From Abditibacteriaceae bacterium (GTDB taxonomy: Bacteria; Armatimonadota; Abditibacteriia; Abditibacteriales; Abditibacteriaceae): a stretch of DNA of 32,442 bases. Shown piece after piece: positions 17,089 to 25,706 of the stretch. The notes under the pieces were generated by a model that did not search any database, was not told where the DNA came from, and saw only the letters and a list, made by a program, of their open reading frames with translations. How positions within the stretch are numbered: position 1 is the stretch's first letter; each line of letters opens with the position of its first letter. The stretch is from the NCBI GenBank assembly GCA_019239895.1, contig JAFAZH010000024.1, positions 1-32,442 on the forward strand. The letters are read 5' to 3'. A program made the position numbers and the translations under genes.

Positions 17089-17829
17089 ATGAAAATTCTG
17101 TTCACCCTGAGTCTATTTCTCGTTGTCTTAGCCAGGCCGCGTTGCGCTTTTAGTGCTCAAGTGCTCCACTTTTCAGGCTATGATTGGACGGTCAACGCAG
17201 GCTTTTGGGGGCCTGGCCCCAATCACTGGGATACCCAAAACGTCTTCTTGGATAAGCAAGGGCATTTGCATCTCAAGATCACCCAGCGTAATGGGCAATG
17301 GTACTGCGCGGAAGTAACATCCACGCAACGCTTCGGCTTCGGGCGCTATCAATGGCAAATCGCGGGACGGCTCGATCAACTCGATCCCAACGTTGTCCTG
17401 GGATTATTCAATTACCCCACTCCCGACATTGGCCCGGATGGGACAAACGAAATTGACATCGAATTTGCACGCTGGGGCAAAGCCAAGAATCCAGCAGGCA
17501 ACTACACCGTCTGGCCCCCGGTTAAATCCGCGCTGCATGGCGGGAACACATTCGACTTTAAACTCTCTGGAGACACAACGACGCACTACTTTGAATGGAG
17601 CGGCCAAAGTGTAGCGTTTGCATCCTTACCTGGTTATCGTGACGATGATGCACCGACGTTTGGACGCTATCTTTATGCCCCCGAAAATGCCACTGCTTTA
17701 GTGCCCCAAAAGCCGCTACCAGTTCATCTTAATTTTTGGCTTTTCCGTGGGCAGCCGCCCCTCAATGGCCGGGAATCTGAGATTGTCATTGCCAGTTTTA
17801 AATTTACTCCAGCCCAGCTATCTCATTAG
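17089..17829 (+). CDS. Secreted GH16 family beta-glycanase
   Basis: Small exported endo-hydrolase, 246 residues, consisting almost entirely of one GH16-type jelly roll. Signal peptide 1-23 (MKILFTLSLFLVVLA..CAFSA). The catalytic motif GTNEIDIE gives E121, D123 and E125 (nucleophile, helper Asp, acid/base). Preceding segments W-G-P-G-P-N-H-W (40-47) and GFGRYQWQI (83-91) fit the glucan-binding face. Substrate within GH16 (beta-1,3- or mixed-linked glucan, or galactan) is not determined. The gene leads a plus-strand run, 46 nt ahead of the phosphodiester glycosidase gene. Unlike the large GH16 protein at 8989-13152 it has no accessory domains. Confidence 0.85.
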   Translation: MKILFTLSLFLVVLARPRCAFSAQVLHFSGYDWTVNAGFWGPGPNHWDTQNVFLDKQGHLHLKITQRNGQWYCAEVTSTQRFGFGRYQWQIAGRLDQLDPNVVLGLFNYPTPDIGPDGTNEIDIEFARWGKAKNPAGNYTVWPPVKSALHGGNTFDFKLSGDTTTHYFEWSGQSVAFASLPGYRDDDAPTFGRYLYAPENATALVPQKPLPVHLNFWLFRGQPPLNGRESEIVIASFKFTPAQLSH

Positions 17830-17875
17830 CAGGCGTGTCGCAACTATACATACAGCGAGAACTCACCAGAACTAA

Positions 17876-18886
17876 ATGCGCTTGCGGAAACTGCTACTTT
17901 TTATCGGACTAATCGGTGTTGTCGCAGTGCTGACCTTTAAGCATTATGAACAACGCGCCGCGTCGCTACCATTGGTCTGGACACAGATAGCGATGAACTT
18001 GCCACCCAGCATCAAGGTATATGCAGGCACCTCGCCCTATCAGGGCGCACCAGTGCGGGCCTGGCACATTGATATTGATTACAACGACACAACATTGCGG
18101 GCACAACCCTGGCTTTCTAAAAGCGCCGCAGGGCGGGAAGTGGGCAGCGCGATGGCAAGGCAGTTAAACGCTGTGGTGGCTATCAACGGCGGCTACTTCG
18201 ATATGCAGAGTGTACCGGCCCGCACCTTTAGCCTCGTCATGCACGATGGCAAAGTATTAGTGCCCAATGTAGCAGTCGTCAAACGTCCAAATCTGGGACA
18301 CGTTTATCCCGTGACGCGCAGCGCCTTTGGCATCCGAGCAGACCGTAGCTTCGATGTGGCATGGGTCGCTCAACAAGGCGATACTCTCTGGATATATCCG
18401 AAACCCGTGGCGCACAGCGTAACTACCGTGGCACCCGCCCCCACCCGTGATTATCCACCAGGGGGTCACGCCTGGGACGCTGTAGACGCCATTGGCGGTG
18501 GCCCCACCCTCATTAGTGATGGAGTCATTCAGAACACCTACGAAAACGAAGTGTTTTTTGGCTCCGGTTTTCCTGACAACACCGCCTATCCTCGCGCTGC
18601 GATTGGTTATACCAAAGACAGGCACTTAATTTTGTTCACAACCGATGGCCAGCAACGCCTCTTCAATGCCTGGCTAACCCTCGCGGAACTGGCGCAGGAG
18701 ATGCAACGATTGGGTTGCGTCGAAGCCATGAACCTGGACGGGGGCGGTAGTGAAACGCTCGTGGTCAACGGGCAAGCTATCAATCATCCGTCGGATGGAC
18801 AAGAGCGTGCTATCACTTCGATTTTAGCCATCACGCAGAATCCACCTGCTGCTCCTAAATCCAATGGGGCACCAGCGACAGAATAA
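17876..18886 (+). CDS. Phosphodiester glycosidase (NAGPA) family protein
   Basis: Protein of 336 residues with an N-terminal signal anchor (LLLFIGLIGVVAVLTF), so membrane-tethered or exported. The NAGPA domain (about 85-325) is recognised by AINGGYFDM, DAIGGGPTLI, YPRAAIGYTKDRHLILF, TLAELAQEMQRLGCVEAMNLDGGGS and the final ITSILAI. The family is named for the mammalian enzyme that removes GlcNAc from phosphodiester-linked mannose. Bacterial members occur in exopolysaccharide, spore or glycan metabolism and can cleave sugar-phosphate diesters. Lying between GH16 and GH78 genes, it may uncap or process a modified polysaccharide; this is inference. The ATG has no clear Shine-Dalgarno site, which suggests coupling to the gene 46 nt upstream. 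Confidence 0.85.
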   Translation: MRLRKLLLFIGLIGVVAVLTFKHYEQRAASLPLVWTQIAMNLPPSIKVYAGTSPYQGAPVRAWHIDIDYNDTTLRAQPWLSKSAAGREVGSAMARQLNAVVAINGGYFDMQSVPARTFSLVMHDGKVLVPNVAVVKRPNLGHVYPVTRSAFGIRADRSFDVAWVAQQGDTLWIYPKPVAHSVTTVAPAPTRDYPPGGHAWDAVDAIGGGPTLISDGVIQNTYENEVFFGSGFPDNTAYPRAAIGYTKDRHLILFTTDGQQRLFNAWLTLAELAQEMQRLGCVEAMNLDGGGSETLVVNGQAINHPSDGQERAITSILAITQNPPAAPKSNGAPATE

Positions 18887-18944
18887 GATGGCTTGGTCGT
18901 TATAGCACCTTTGACCCTAAATGGGTAAGTGAGGTAACATTTCG

Positions 18945-19034
18945 CCCTGTGTCATTCTGAGCGTAGCGAAGAATCTACTCCCAGTCTCTATAGAGCCGCA
19001 AATAAGATTCTTCGCTATGCTCAGGATGACAGGG
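18945..19034. repeat. Dispersed inverted-repeat element (GTCATTCTGAGCGTAGCG type)
   Basis: The left arm at 18945-18976 (CCCTGTGTCATTCTGAGCGT, ending AGAATCT) and right arm at 19005-19034 (AGATTCTTCGCTATGCTCAG, ending GACAGGG) are nearly perfect inverted complements with a 28-nt AT-rich centre, giving a ~30-bp hairpin. Sequences of this form recur in intergenic regions of many bacteria, to my recollection. It carries no gene. Placed between the phosphodiester glycosidase and rhamnosidase genes, it may terminate the first transcript in either orientation. Confidence 0.8.
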
Positions 19035-19080
19035 CTTTTGGCTCGATAACTTTTATCACATCATCTTTGTTTATCTTCGT

Positions 19081-21897
19081 ATGAAAATATTATTCATTGG
19101 GCTTGCACTCATCATGGCATTAGTGACCGATAGCTGGGCCTTGGGAGGAATGACCGCCACCACTCTCAAATGTGAATATCATATCAACCCCCTCGGCATT
19201 GATGCCACTAGTCCACGCCTGAGTTGGATGCTGCACTCCAACCAGCGCAATCAAGAGCAGACGGCCTATCAGATTCTCGTTGCCAGCACACCGGGGAGAT
19301 TGTCCCGCAACCGGGGCGATCTATGGAACAGTGGCCGAGTGGCATCCGATCAATCGCTTGAAGTTGTTTACGCGGGAAAGCCGTTGCGCTCTGGACAGCG
19401 CGTTTATTGGAAAGTTCGTGTCTGGGACGCTCATCGCAAAGCTTCCACTTATAGTGACCCGACGTGGTGGGAGATGGGATTACTATCACCAAAAGATTGG
19501 CAGGCGCAGTGGATTAGCGGGCCGCGCCTCCCACCGCAGTCTGACGCACAGCTTTTTGACGACCATCCCGCACCGCTACTGCGCAAGGAGTTTGTGGTCG
19601 CCAAGCGAGTAGCCAGTGCGCGAGCTTATGTCAGTGGATTAGGCTACTATGAGCTTCATCTGAATGGCGCGAAGGTGGGGGATCACGTTCTTGATCCAGG
19701 TTGGACAACTTACTCAAAGCGAGTGCTCTATTCCACTTATGACATTACGCCTCAGCTCAAGATGGGCCGTAATGCGGTGGGCGTTATGCTGGGTAATGGC
19801 TGGTATAATCCGCTACCCCTGAAACTATGGAACCACCTTAACTTACGCGAGCACCTGACGATTGGTCAACCTCGCGTCATTTTGCAGATTGCCCTCCACT
19901 TCACCGATGGCACCACGCAGTTAGTGGCCAGTGATGAAACCTGGAAAGCAGGAGATGGCCCCATCTTGCGCAACAGCGTCTATTTAGGCGAAGTCTACGA
20001 CGCCCGACGCGAGCAGCCCGGCTGGGACTTACCGGGCTTCCAAGATAGCCATTGGCAGACAGCCATCATAGCAACTGAGTCAGTCGGATCGCTGCACGCT
20101 CAGGATGCCCCACCTATCAAAGTCACGCGCACCCTTGCGGCAGCTAAACTGACTGAGCCAAAACCCGGCATCTATATCTTCGATATGGGGCAGAACTTTG
20201 CAGGCTGGGTGCGGTTGCGAGTGCGTGGTGCGGCAGGCACTCGCGTCTCGCTGCGCTATGGGGAACTGTTGTATCCCGACGGCACGCTCAACGGCATGAC
20301 TTCTGTAACCGGGCAAATCAAAGCAGGTGGTGCGGACTACCGTTATGACGGCACTGGCGCACCCAAAACGGCTTTTCAAAACGATGTGTATATCCTGAAA
20401 GGTCAAGGCGAGGAAAGTTACACCCAGCACTTTACCTTTCACGGCTTCCGCTATGTTGAGGTTACAGGGCTGCCTTACAAACCGAGCCTCGATGATTTGC
20501 AAGGGCTACGCCTGAATGCAGCAGTCGAGCCAATCAGTACATTCTCCTGTTCCAACGAGATGTTCAACCACATTCAGGAAATGGTGCTCTGGACAGAGTT
20601 AAGCAACTTGTTCAGTGTTCAATCGGACTGCCCACACCGAGAGAAGTTTGGCTACAGCGGAGATGTTGTGGCCAGCAGCGAAATGGCAATGCTGAACTTT
20701 GACATGGCGAACTTTTATGCCAAAACTGTTCACGACCTGGCGGATGCCGTGCGACCCAATGGAGGCATCACCGAGACCGCACCTTTTGTGGGTATCGCCG
20801 ACCAGGGGTTAGGTGAAGGAGCCGGGCCTATCGGTTGGGGCACGGCCTTTCCCTTGCTGCAATGGCAACTCTATCAATACTACGGCAACCGTCGCCTGCT
20901 TGAAGAACAATATGCAACGACCAAGCAGTGGATTCAGCTTTTACAGGCCAAATCGAAAGACAACATCCTGGACAATGGCATTAGCGATCATGAAAGTCTT
21001 GTCCCCAAACCACGCGCCCTGACGGGCACCGCTTTCTACTATTACAATGTGCATCTTTGCGCACATATCGCCGGGGTGTTGGGACGCACGGCTGATGCGG
21101 CACACTACACAGCACTGGCCGAGGCCATCAAAGCAGCCTTTAACCAGCGTTTTCTCCAGACTGCAACAGGCCAGTATGATACTGGCACACAAGCCTGCCA
21201 ATCGTTTGCTTTCTTCATGGACATGGTGCCCGCTGCCAGTAAGACAGCAGCCTTAGACATCTTAGTGCATGACATCGAGCAGAACCATAACGGCCATCTC
21301 AGCACCGGCATCTTTGGCACTAAATACCTGCTGGACACCTTAACCAAAACTAACCGCGCAGACCTGGCGTATAGCATCGTCAATCAAAAGAGTTTCCCAG
21401 GCTGGGGCTTCATGCTGGCAAATGGCGCGACAACGCTATGGGAACACTGGGCCTTGAGCGACAACACCTATTCCCATAACCACCCGATGTTCGGCTCAGT
21501 CAGCGAGTGGTTCATCAAAGCCATCGCAGGTATCAACCCCGCCCCCGACGCGGTGGGTTTCAACCGGATTATCATTCGTCCCCAGGTGGTGGGTGATCTG
21601 CAATGGGCAAGGGGCAGCTATGATTCCGCGCGAGGTCGCATCAGCAGCGAGTGGAAACTTCAGGGTAATACGTTGCTCTTAGATGTGACTATTCCACCCA
21701 ACACGACAGCAATAGTCTATGTCCCCACTACTCAAGCCGATAGTGTCACTGAGAATGACCAACCAGCAGCCTTATCAAAGGATGTAAAGCTTCTGCATCA
21801 AACTACCGAGGCTGCTGTGTACACTGTAGGTTCCGGCCATTATCACTTTATAGCACCACACGAATTTAATAACAGCAGTTCAACACAGGCTTTTTAG
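19081..21897 (+). CDS. Secreted alpha-L-rhamnosidase (GH78)
   Basis: Inverting exo-glycosidase releasing L-rhamnose from pectin-type or other rhamnosylated glycans; 938 residues. Signal peptide about 1-20. Domain order follows GH78: N-terminal fibronectin-like part (about 25-135), beta-sandwich domains (about 140-480), (alpha/alpha)6 catalytic barrel (about 485-830), C-terminal beta-sandwich (about 830-925). In the barrel, SDCPHREKFGYSGD holds the conserved Asp (D516) and the likely general acid (E521); E788 in TTLWEHW is the likely base. Length and motifs are complete. Third of the plus-strand run, but separated from the previous gene by 194 nt with a strong hairpin, so it probably has its own promoter. 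No Shine-Dalgarno site is visible before the ATG. Confidence 0.95.
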   Translation: MKILFIGLALIMALVTDSWALGGMTATTLKCEYHINPLGIDATSPRLSWMLHSNQRNQEQTAYQILVASTPGRLSRNRGDLWNSGRVASDQSLEVVYAGKPLRSGQRVYWKVRVWDAHRKASTYSDPTWWEMGLLSPKDWQAQWISGPRLPPQSDAQLFDDHPAPLLRKEFVVAKRVASARAYVSGLGYYELHLNGAKVGDHVLDPGWTTYSKRVLYSTYDITPQLKMGRNAVGVMLGNGWYNPLPLKLWNHLNLREHLTIGQPRVILQIALHFTDGTTQLVASDETWKAGDGPILRNSVYLGEVYDARREQPGWDLPGFQDSHWQTAIIATESVGSLHAQDAPPIKVTRTLAAAKLTEPKPGIYIFDMGQNFAGWVRLRVRGAAGTRVSLRYGELLYPDGTLNGMTSVTGQIKAGGADYRYDGTGAPKTAFQNDVYILKGQGEESYTQHFTFHGFRYVEVTGLPYKPSLDDLQGLRLNAAVEPISTFSCSNEMFNHIQEMVLWTELSNLFSVQSDCPHREKFGYSGDVVASSEMAMLNFDMANFYAKTVHDLADAVRPNGGITETAPFVGIADQGLGEGAGPIGWGTAFPLLQWQLYQYYGNRRLLEEQYATTKQWIQLLQAKSKDNILDNGISDHESLVPKPRALTGTAFYYYNVHLCAHIAGVLGRTADAAHYTALAEAIKAAFNQRFLQTATGQYDTGTQACQSFAFFMDMVPAASKTAALDILVHDIEQNHNGHLSTGIFGTKYLLDTLTKTNRADLAYSIVNQKSFPGWGFMLANGATTLWEHWALSDNTYSHNHPMFGSVSEWFIKAIAGINPAPDAVGFNRIIIRPQVVGDLQWARGSYDSARGRISSEWKLQGNTLLLDVTIPPNTTAIVYVPTTQADSVTENDQPAALSKDVKLLHQTTEAAVYTVGSGHYHFIAPHEFNNSSSTQAF

Positions 21898-21964
21898 AAT
21901 CCTTTGCGCTATGATAACTACAACTGGCGGCTTCAGTAACCAGTCAGCTATGGCTTAAATGACT

Positions 21965-22177
21965 TTAGGTGCCAACCTCTACTAACTTACTGGTGGATAC
22001 TGGCTCAGGAATAGTTAGACCCTCGGCGCGCATTCCTTCCAGGTGAAATTCGATGGCTTCTTGAATAAGTGTGGTTACTTCAGCTTCAGTTTCGCCAACG
22101 GCGACACAGCCTGGTAAATCTGGCACGTAAGCTCCGAAGCTGTGATGACCTTTCTCGATAATAACTGCATACTGCAT
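21965..22177 (-). CDS. hicB: HicB-family antitoxin-like protein
   Basis: Small protein of 70 residues with the HicB partial RNase-H-like fold: MQYAVIIEKGHHSFGAYVPDLPGCVAVGETEAEV, then EAIEFHLEGMRAEGLTIPEP. In complete modules it binds and neutralises the HicA mRNA-cleaving toxin. There is no C-terminal DNA-binding domain, which some HicB proteins have, so self-regulation through DNA is unlikely. An AGGAG-like site (GTAGGAGCAAAACC) precedes the ATG and overlaps the stop of the upstream hicA relic, the usual hicA-hicB order. With the toxin reduced to a relic, this is an orphan antitoxin. Confidence 0.9.
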   Translation of the reverse strand: MQYAVIIEKGHHSFGAYVPDLPGCVAVGETEAEVTTLIQEAIEFHLEGMRAEGLTIPEPVSTSKLVEVGT

Positions 22178-22187
22178 GGTTTTGCTC

Positions 22188-22247
22188 CTACTTCAATCCT
22201 GCCTGCTTGAGAATACTGTTAAGTGTGCCTCTCTTAATTACAGCGCA
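22188..22247 (-). pseudogene. hicA: hicA toxin relic (C-terminal ~17 codons only)
   Basis: Reading the minus strand just upstream of hicB gives CAVIKRGTLNSILKQAGLK then TAG. KRGTLNSILKQAGLK is the characteristic C-terminal strand and helix of HicA (family pattern K-G-T-L-x-S-I-L-x-Q-A-G-L). An in-frame TGA lies immediately before (22248-22250), and the GH51 gene ends 38 bp further upstream, so the rest of the toxin, including its RNA-binding fold and catalytic His, is gone. Confidence 0.75.
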
Positions 22248-22285
22248 TCAAAACCGGGCAATTAATGCGATGCCTTTTGGTTTGA

Positions 22286-24757
22286 TTAGCGCGTAAGACG
22301 CAAAATGGTGTAAGAATGGGCGGGGAATGTGTAGTTAAATTGCGTGCCTGCCGTGCTAATGGTAGTTAGCTGACTGTGAATCAGTTCCGGGTGGTCAGGA
22401 GGATTGGTGGCCTGTAATTCACCCGTTAAAGTCCATGCTTGCGCCAGTGGTTTGCAGCCCTCAAAGCCAGCCAGAGAAATCGTTGCTGGTTGTGCTAACG
22501 CATTGGTGTTAACAACGTGCAGCACCAGGGTTTTGCCATCCTCACTACGGGCGGCAGTGACATCGAGACCCGTGTTGCCTGCGGTTTGACTTACCACGCG
22601 CAATGGTAAATGATTGCGGGACGCCATTTGCTGCGCGTAAAAGGGCGGCATTCCCCAAACGCGATCTGGGGTAAAGAAAATCTGTCCCTGATCCCAGCCA
22701 TTGTCGTTTTGCAGCCACGGTTGCAGCGCATTAGCGGGACACGAAACCGGCACAAAATCGTTGTGTCGTCGGACAGCATTGAGAATCGTGGCATGGCCGA
22801 GAGCACGCTGCACATTATGCAGGCCACCATTTTCCTCGAAGATAACGCATTGCATGGCGGTGCCAGGCACCCACTTTTGAAAGAGCGATTGCATCTGCGT
22901 TAGCTGTCGCTCCACGTCGCTGCCAGCATGAGCGTCATCAGCCCACACATGCAAATCCCAGTAAGCAGCCTTCCCATTCAAGGCTTTAAAAACACGCTCC
23001 ACATTGGCCGATTCAGGACGCCACCACGCCGAGCACACTAATTGAATCTTGGGGTCTTTGGCATAAATGGCATCCGCCAGGGCATTGAAACGCTGGATGT
23101 AATGGTCATATTCCGCCGCATTATCACTACCAATCACTTCCTCATTACCAAGCTCGATCCACCGCACTCCATAAGGGCGGGGATGGCCGTTCTGGGCGCG
23201 ACGCCTACCCCACGGCGTAGTAACCGATCCATTGAGATACTCGGCTAAGTCGGCGGCATCCTGCGCGGTTTCCTCGATATTGATAGCAAAGGCAGCCTCG
23301 ATTTTAGCGGCGGCACAGAACTGCACAAAATCTTCGATGCCCCAACCGTTGGTTGAATAAGGATACCAAGTGCCGTGATAAGGCGGGCGCTTGTCCGGGT
23401 CGCCGATCATGTTTTTCCAGCGATACCCCGGCGCATTGACCATCGAGCCACCATAGCGCAAAAAAGTGACGCCCTCGTTTTGTAGCTGACGCGCGATGTC
23501 GGCGCGCACGGGCAAGCCATTAAACCGCGCATCGCCAGTTGGAGTCAAAACAACCTGATCGAGCCACAATGTGCCCGGCTTATCCAACATCACCGCAAGG
23601 CGAGCGTTCGCATCAGTGGCATTGGGCTTTAGCGCAATGGTGAATTTTTCCCAATCCGGTGTAACGCCATGTAGCGTTTGTATGGCATAAGTGCGGCTAC
23701 CATCGGCGCTTTGCAGCACGAGTGTAACGCGGCCTTGCACCGCTCCGCGCAGATACAAGCGACCAGCTAACTCCTGCCCCTGTTGCACGGCAATGCCCCA
23801 GTGATTGAGGCCACGATTAGCCACGCCCACCCAACCAGCACCTGCGCAGTGCCGCACCATCTGGCACTGTGCGCCGTTATACGGGCTATTAGTATCCAGG
23901 CGAAACTCGGCTTGCGCTGTGCCAGTTTGAATGGCGTCCCACATGCCGCTCACGGCAGGCGTGACGATGGCCTCAAAGTGCTTTTCACTGGCAGGCGCGT
24001 CACCAATTTGCACGCGCACGTTTTGAAACGCCGCGTCCGAGTGCCAGGTGCGCAGAGCGAAAGTTCCGGTTAAAAGTGGGGCGTCCTGGTCAGTGTAATC
24101 AATCGCGGGAGTTGTGCTGCCATTGACAAAAACGCGAATGCGCGGGCCGCTTAATACTACGCGTAAATGCGTCCACGCTTCCGGCGTAAAAGGAGAAGCC
24201 ACATCTACTAGCGGCTGCCAATTATGGCGATGCTTACCCAGGATTAAGTGGCTGTTGGGTTGCAAACTGATCTCATAGCCGATAAACACATCGGCTCCCA
24301 CGCCTGGTTCGCTCAGGCGCACCAGCAAACCGGCGTTCTCACCATTAGCATGAGGGAAGCGGACATCCGCTTCGACGCTGCCATTGCTGAACGCGGGTGT
24401 GTTGCTCACCAGTTTCACGCCCTCGGCGGCACCGACTGCGACACCAGCACCGCTGGGTGACCAACTTCCGCCAAATGTTTTCCAGTCCTGAAACTTGGCA
24501 CTTGGCGGCGGCTCCTCAAACGACTCGCCAAAAACTTTCTGGTCGTATAGACCGCCGTAAATCTCGTGGTTCACATCCTCCGTGCAGGAGCCATAAATCC
24601 ACGGTGAGACGTGGCCCACAACCTGAGCGGCATCCACGGCAATATGGGACTCCTGACTGTGGGCACAAAATGGTGCCAGCAATAGAGCGGCGATAACGCC
24701 AAACCGAGCTTTAATGATTGGGGGTCTCCTCAACTGAAACGCGGCGTCCCGTCTCAT
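22286..24757 (-). CDS. Secreted alpha-L-arabinofuranosidase (GH51) with inserted LamG-like domain
   Basis: Retaining glycosidase releasing L-arabinofuranose from arabinan, arabinoxylan or similar; 823 residues from ATG 24757. The N-terminus has a basic region then a signal sequence (FGVIAALLLAPFCAHS). Catalytic (beta/alpha)8 barrel about 415-720: WIELGNEE holds the acid/base (E539), CVIFEENGG the nucleophile (E641 or E642). Residues ~90-250 form a LamG/DUF1080-like beta-sandwich (ENAGLLVRL..., TFALRTWHSDAAFQNVRVQI) lodged between the usual first strand and a CBM4-like segment (~265-405). The C-terminal beta domain ends HSYTILRL. The start is uncertain: the frame is open to 24811, ATG 24757 overlaps the upstream gene by 47 nt and has no Shine-Dalgarno site, and a GAGGAG just before 24711 could serve a non-canonical start. 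Confidence 0.9.
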   Translation of the reverse strand: MRRDAAFQLRRPPIIKARFGVIAALLLAPFCAHSQESHIAVDAAQVVGHVSPWIYGSCTEDVNHEIYGGLYDQKVFGESFEEPPPSAKFQDWKTFGGSWSPSGAGVAVGAAEGVKLVSNTPAFSNGSVEADVRFPHANGENAGLLVRLSEPGVGADVFIGYEISLQPNSHLILGKHRHNWQPLVDVASPFTPEAWTHLRVVLSGPRIRVFVNGSTTPAIDYTDQDAPLLTGTFALRTWHSDAAFQNVRVQIGDAPASEKHFEAIVTPAVSGMWDAIQTGTAQAEFRLDTNSPYNGAQCQMVRHCAGAGWVGVANRGLNHWGIAVQQGQELAGRLYLRGAVQGRVTLVLQSADGSRTYAIQTLHGVTPDWEKFTIALKPNATDANARLAVMLDKPGTLWLDQVVLTPTGDARFNGLPVRADIARQLQNEGVTFLRYGGSMVNAPGYRWKNMIGDPDKRPPYHGTWYPYSTNGWGIEDFVQFCAAAKIEAAFAINIEETAQDAADLAEYLNGSVTTPWGRRRAQNGHPRPYGVRWIELGNEEVIGSDNAAEYDHYIQRFNALADAIYAKDPKIQLVCSAWWRPESANVERVFKALNGKAAYWDLHVWADDAHAGSDVERQLTQMQSLFQKWVPGTAMQCVIFEENGGLHNVQRALGHATILNAVRRHNDFVPVSCPANALQPWLQNDNGWDQGQIFFTPDRVWGMPPFYAQQMASRNHLPLRVVSQTAGNTGLDVTAARSEDGKTLVLHVVNTNALAQPATISLAGFEGCKPLAQAWTLTGELQATNPPDHPELIHSQLTTISTAGTQFNYTFPAHSYTILRLTR

Positions 24758-25706
24758 AAGATTCAATCGCGGCCTGTGCCAGTTGCAGGGCACGACGCCC
24801 CGCCTCAGCATGAATCGGTGGCTGCTGACCCGAACGAAACGCTTCTAAAATGACATCCATGTGACGATCAAAGGTGCGATGAAACTCGCGGTCGAGATCA
24901 TTGAAATACCCCGCCTGCCAAACCTGGGCCGTCTCATCACCTGTCCGCTGGAAGCTGTAGCGGCGCACGGTGTCCTCTACGGCCAGGCGACCCTCAATGC
25001 CATTGATTTCCAACCGATGCGTATCCTCATAGGCATAGGAGGAATCATACGAACCGATCAGGCTACCCACCGCACCATTCTTAAACTTGAGTGACAGCAC
25101 TAAGGTGGAAAAGCCTTTACCTGTTTTATCTGTCATCTCCGCTATCACAGAAGTGATAGGGCCACAGAGATATTCGAGTTGGTCAAAGGCATGGCACTGG
25201 GTCTCAATCAGATTGGCGTGTGGATGATCGCTGTAACCCTCGCCACCAAAACGCCAGGCAGCAAAGATAATGTCACCTAGGTTGCCCGCTTCAATAGCGG
25301 TTTTAGCCAGCGCAATGGGCTTGGCATAGCGGTGATTGAAGTTGATGGCAAAGAAGAGATTGCGCTGCCGGGCCGCCGCCAAAAGCGCATCAGCTTGCTC
25401 CATTTCAAAGACCAGCGGCTTTTCTACCAAGAGCGGATAACCCGCTTCAATCACCTGTAGCGTTGGCTCAAAATGGTGCTGGTTGGGCAGGCAAACACAG
25501 ATCATGTCTGGGTGCTGCTCATCAAGCATCGTCTCGATAGAAGTGTAAGGCCGTGTGCCATATTCGGCTGCACGCTGCGCCGTTCGCTCGGCGTTGCGCC
25601 CTACCACAGCGCAGAAATCAACATCGGGGCGCAACGATAAAATACGGGCGTGCTCGCGTGCCCAACCACCCGTGCCGATTAAGGCAATTTTTAATTGGTC
25701 GCTCAT
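24711..25706 (-). CDS. Gfo/Idh/MocA-family oxidoreductase (arabinose-cluster member)
   Basis: NAD(P)-dependent dehydrogenase of the glucose-fructose oxidoreductase/inositol dehydrogenase family, 331 residues, cytoplasmic. ALIGTGGWAREH (about 8-19) is the dinucleotide-binding loop and LLVEKPLVFE the EKP motif (about 90-99). NFNHRYAKP and ETQCHAFDQLEYLCGP hold likely substrate-contact residues. It differs strongly from the family member at 13253-14323, so the two are not a recent duplication. Its ATG overlaps the TGA of the dehydrogenase gene upstream (ATGA), and its end overlaps the GH51 gene, so the three are almost certainly one transcript. Its substrate is probably a sugar released by that pathway. 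Confidence 0.9.
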   Translation of the reverse strand: MSDQLKIALIGTGGWAREHARILSLRPDVDFCAVVGRNAERTAQRAAEYGTRPYTSIETMLDEQHPDMICVCLPNQHHFEPTLQVIEAGYPLLVEKPLVFEMEQADALLAAARQRNLFFAINFNHRYAKPIALAKTAIEAGNLGDIIFAAWRFGGEGYSDHPHANLIETQCHAFDQLEYLCGPITSVIAEMTDKTGKGFSTLVLSLKFKNGAVGSLIGSYDSSYAYEDTHRLEINGIEGRLAVEDTVRRYSFQRTGDETAQVWQAGYFNDLDREFHRTFDRHMDVILEAFRSGQQPPIHAEAGRRALQLAQAAIESYETGRRVSVEETPNH

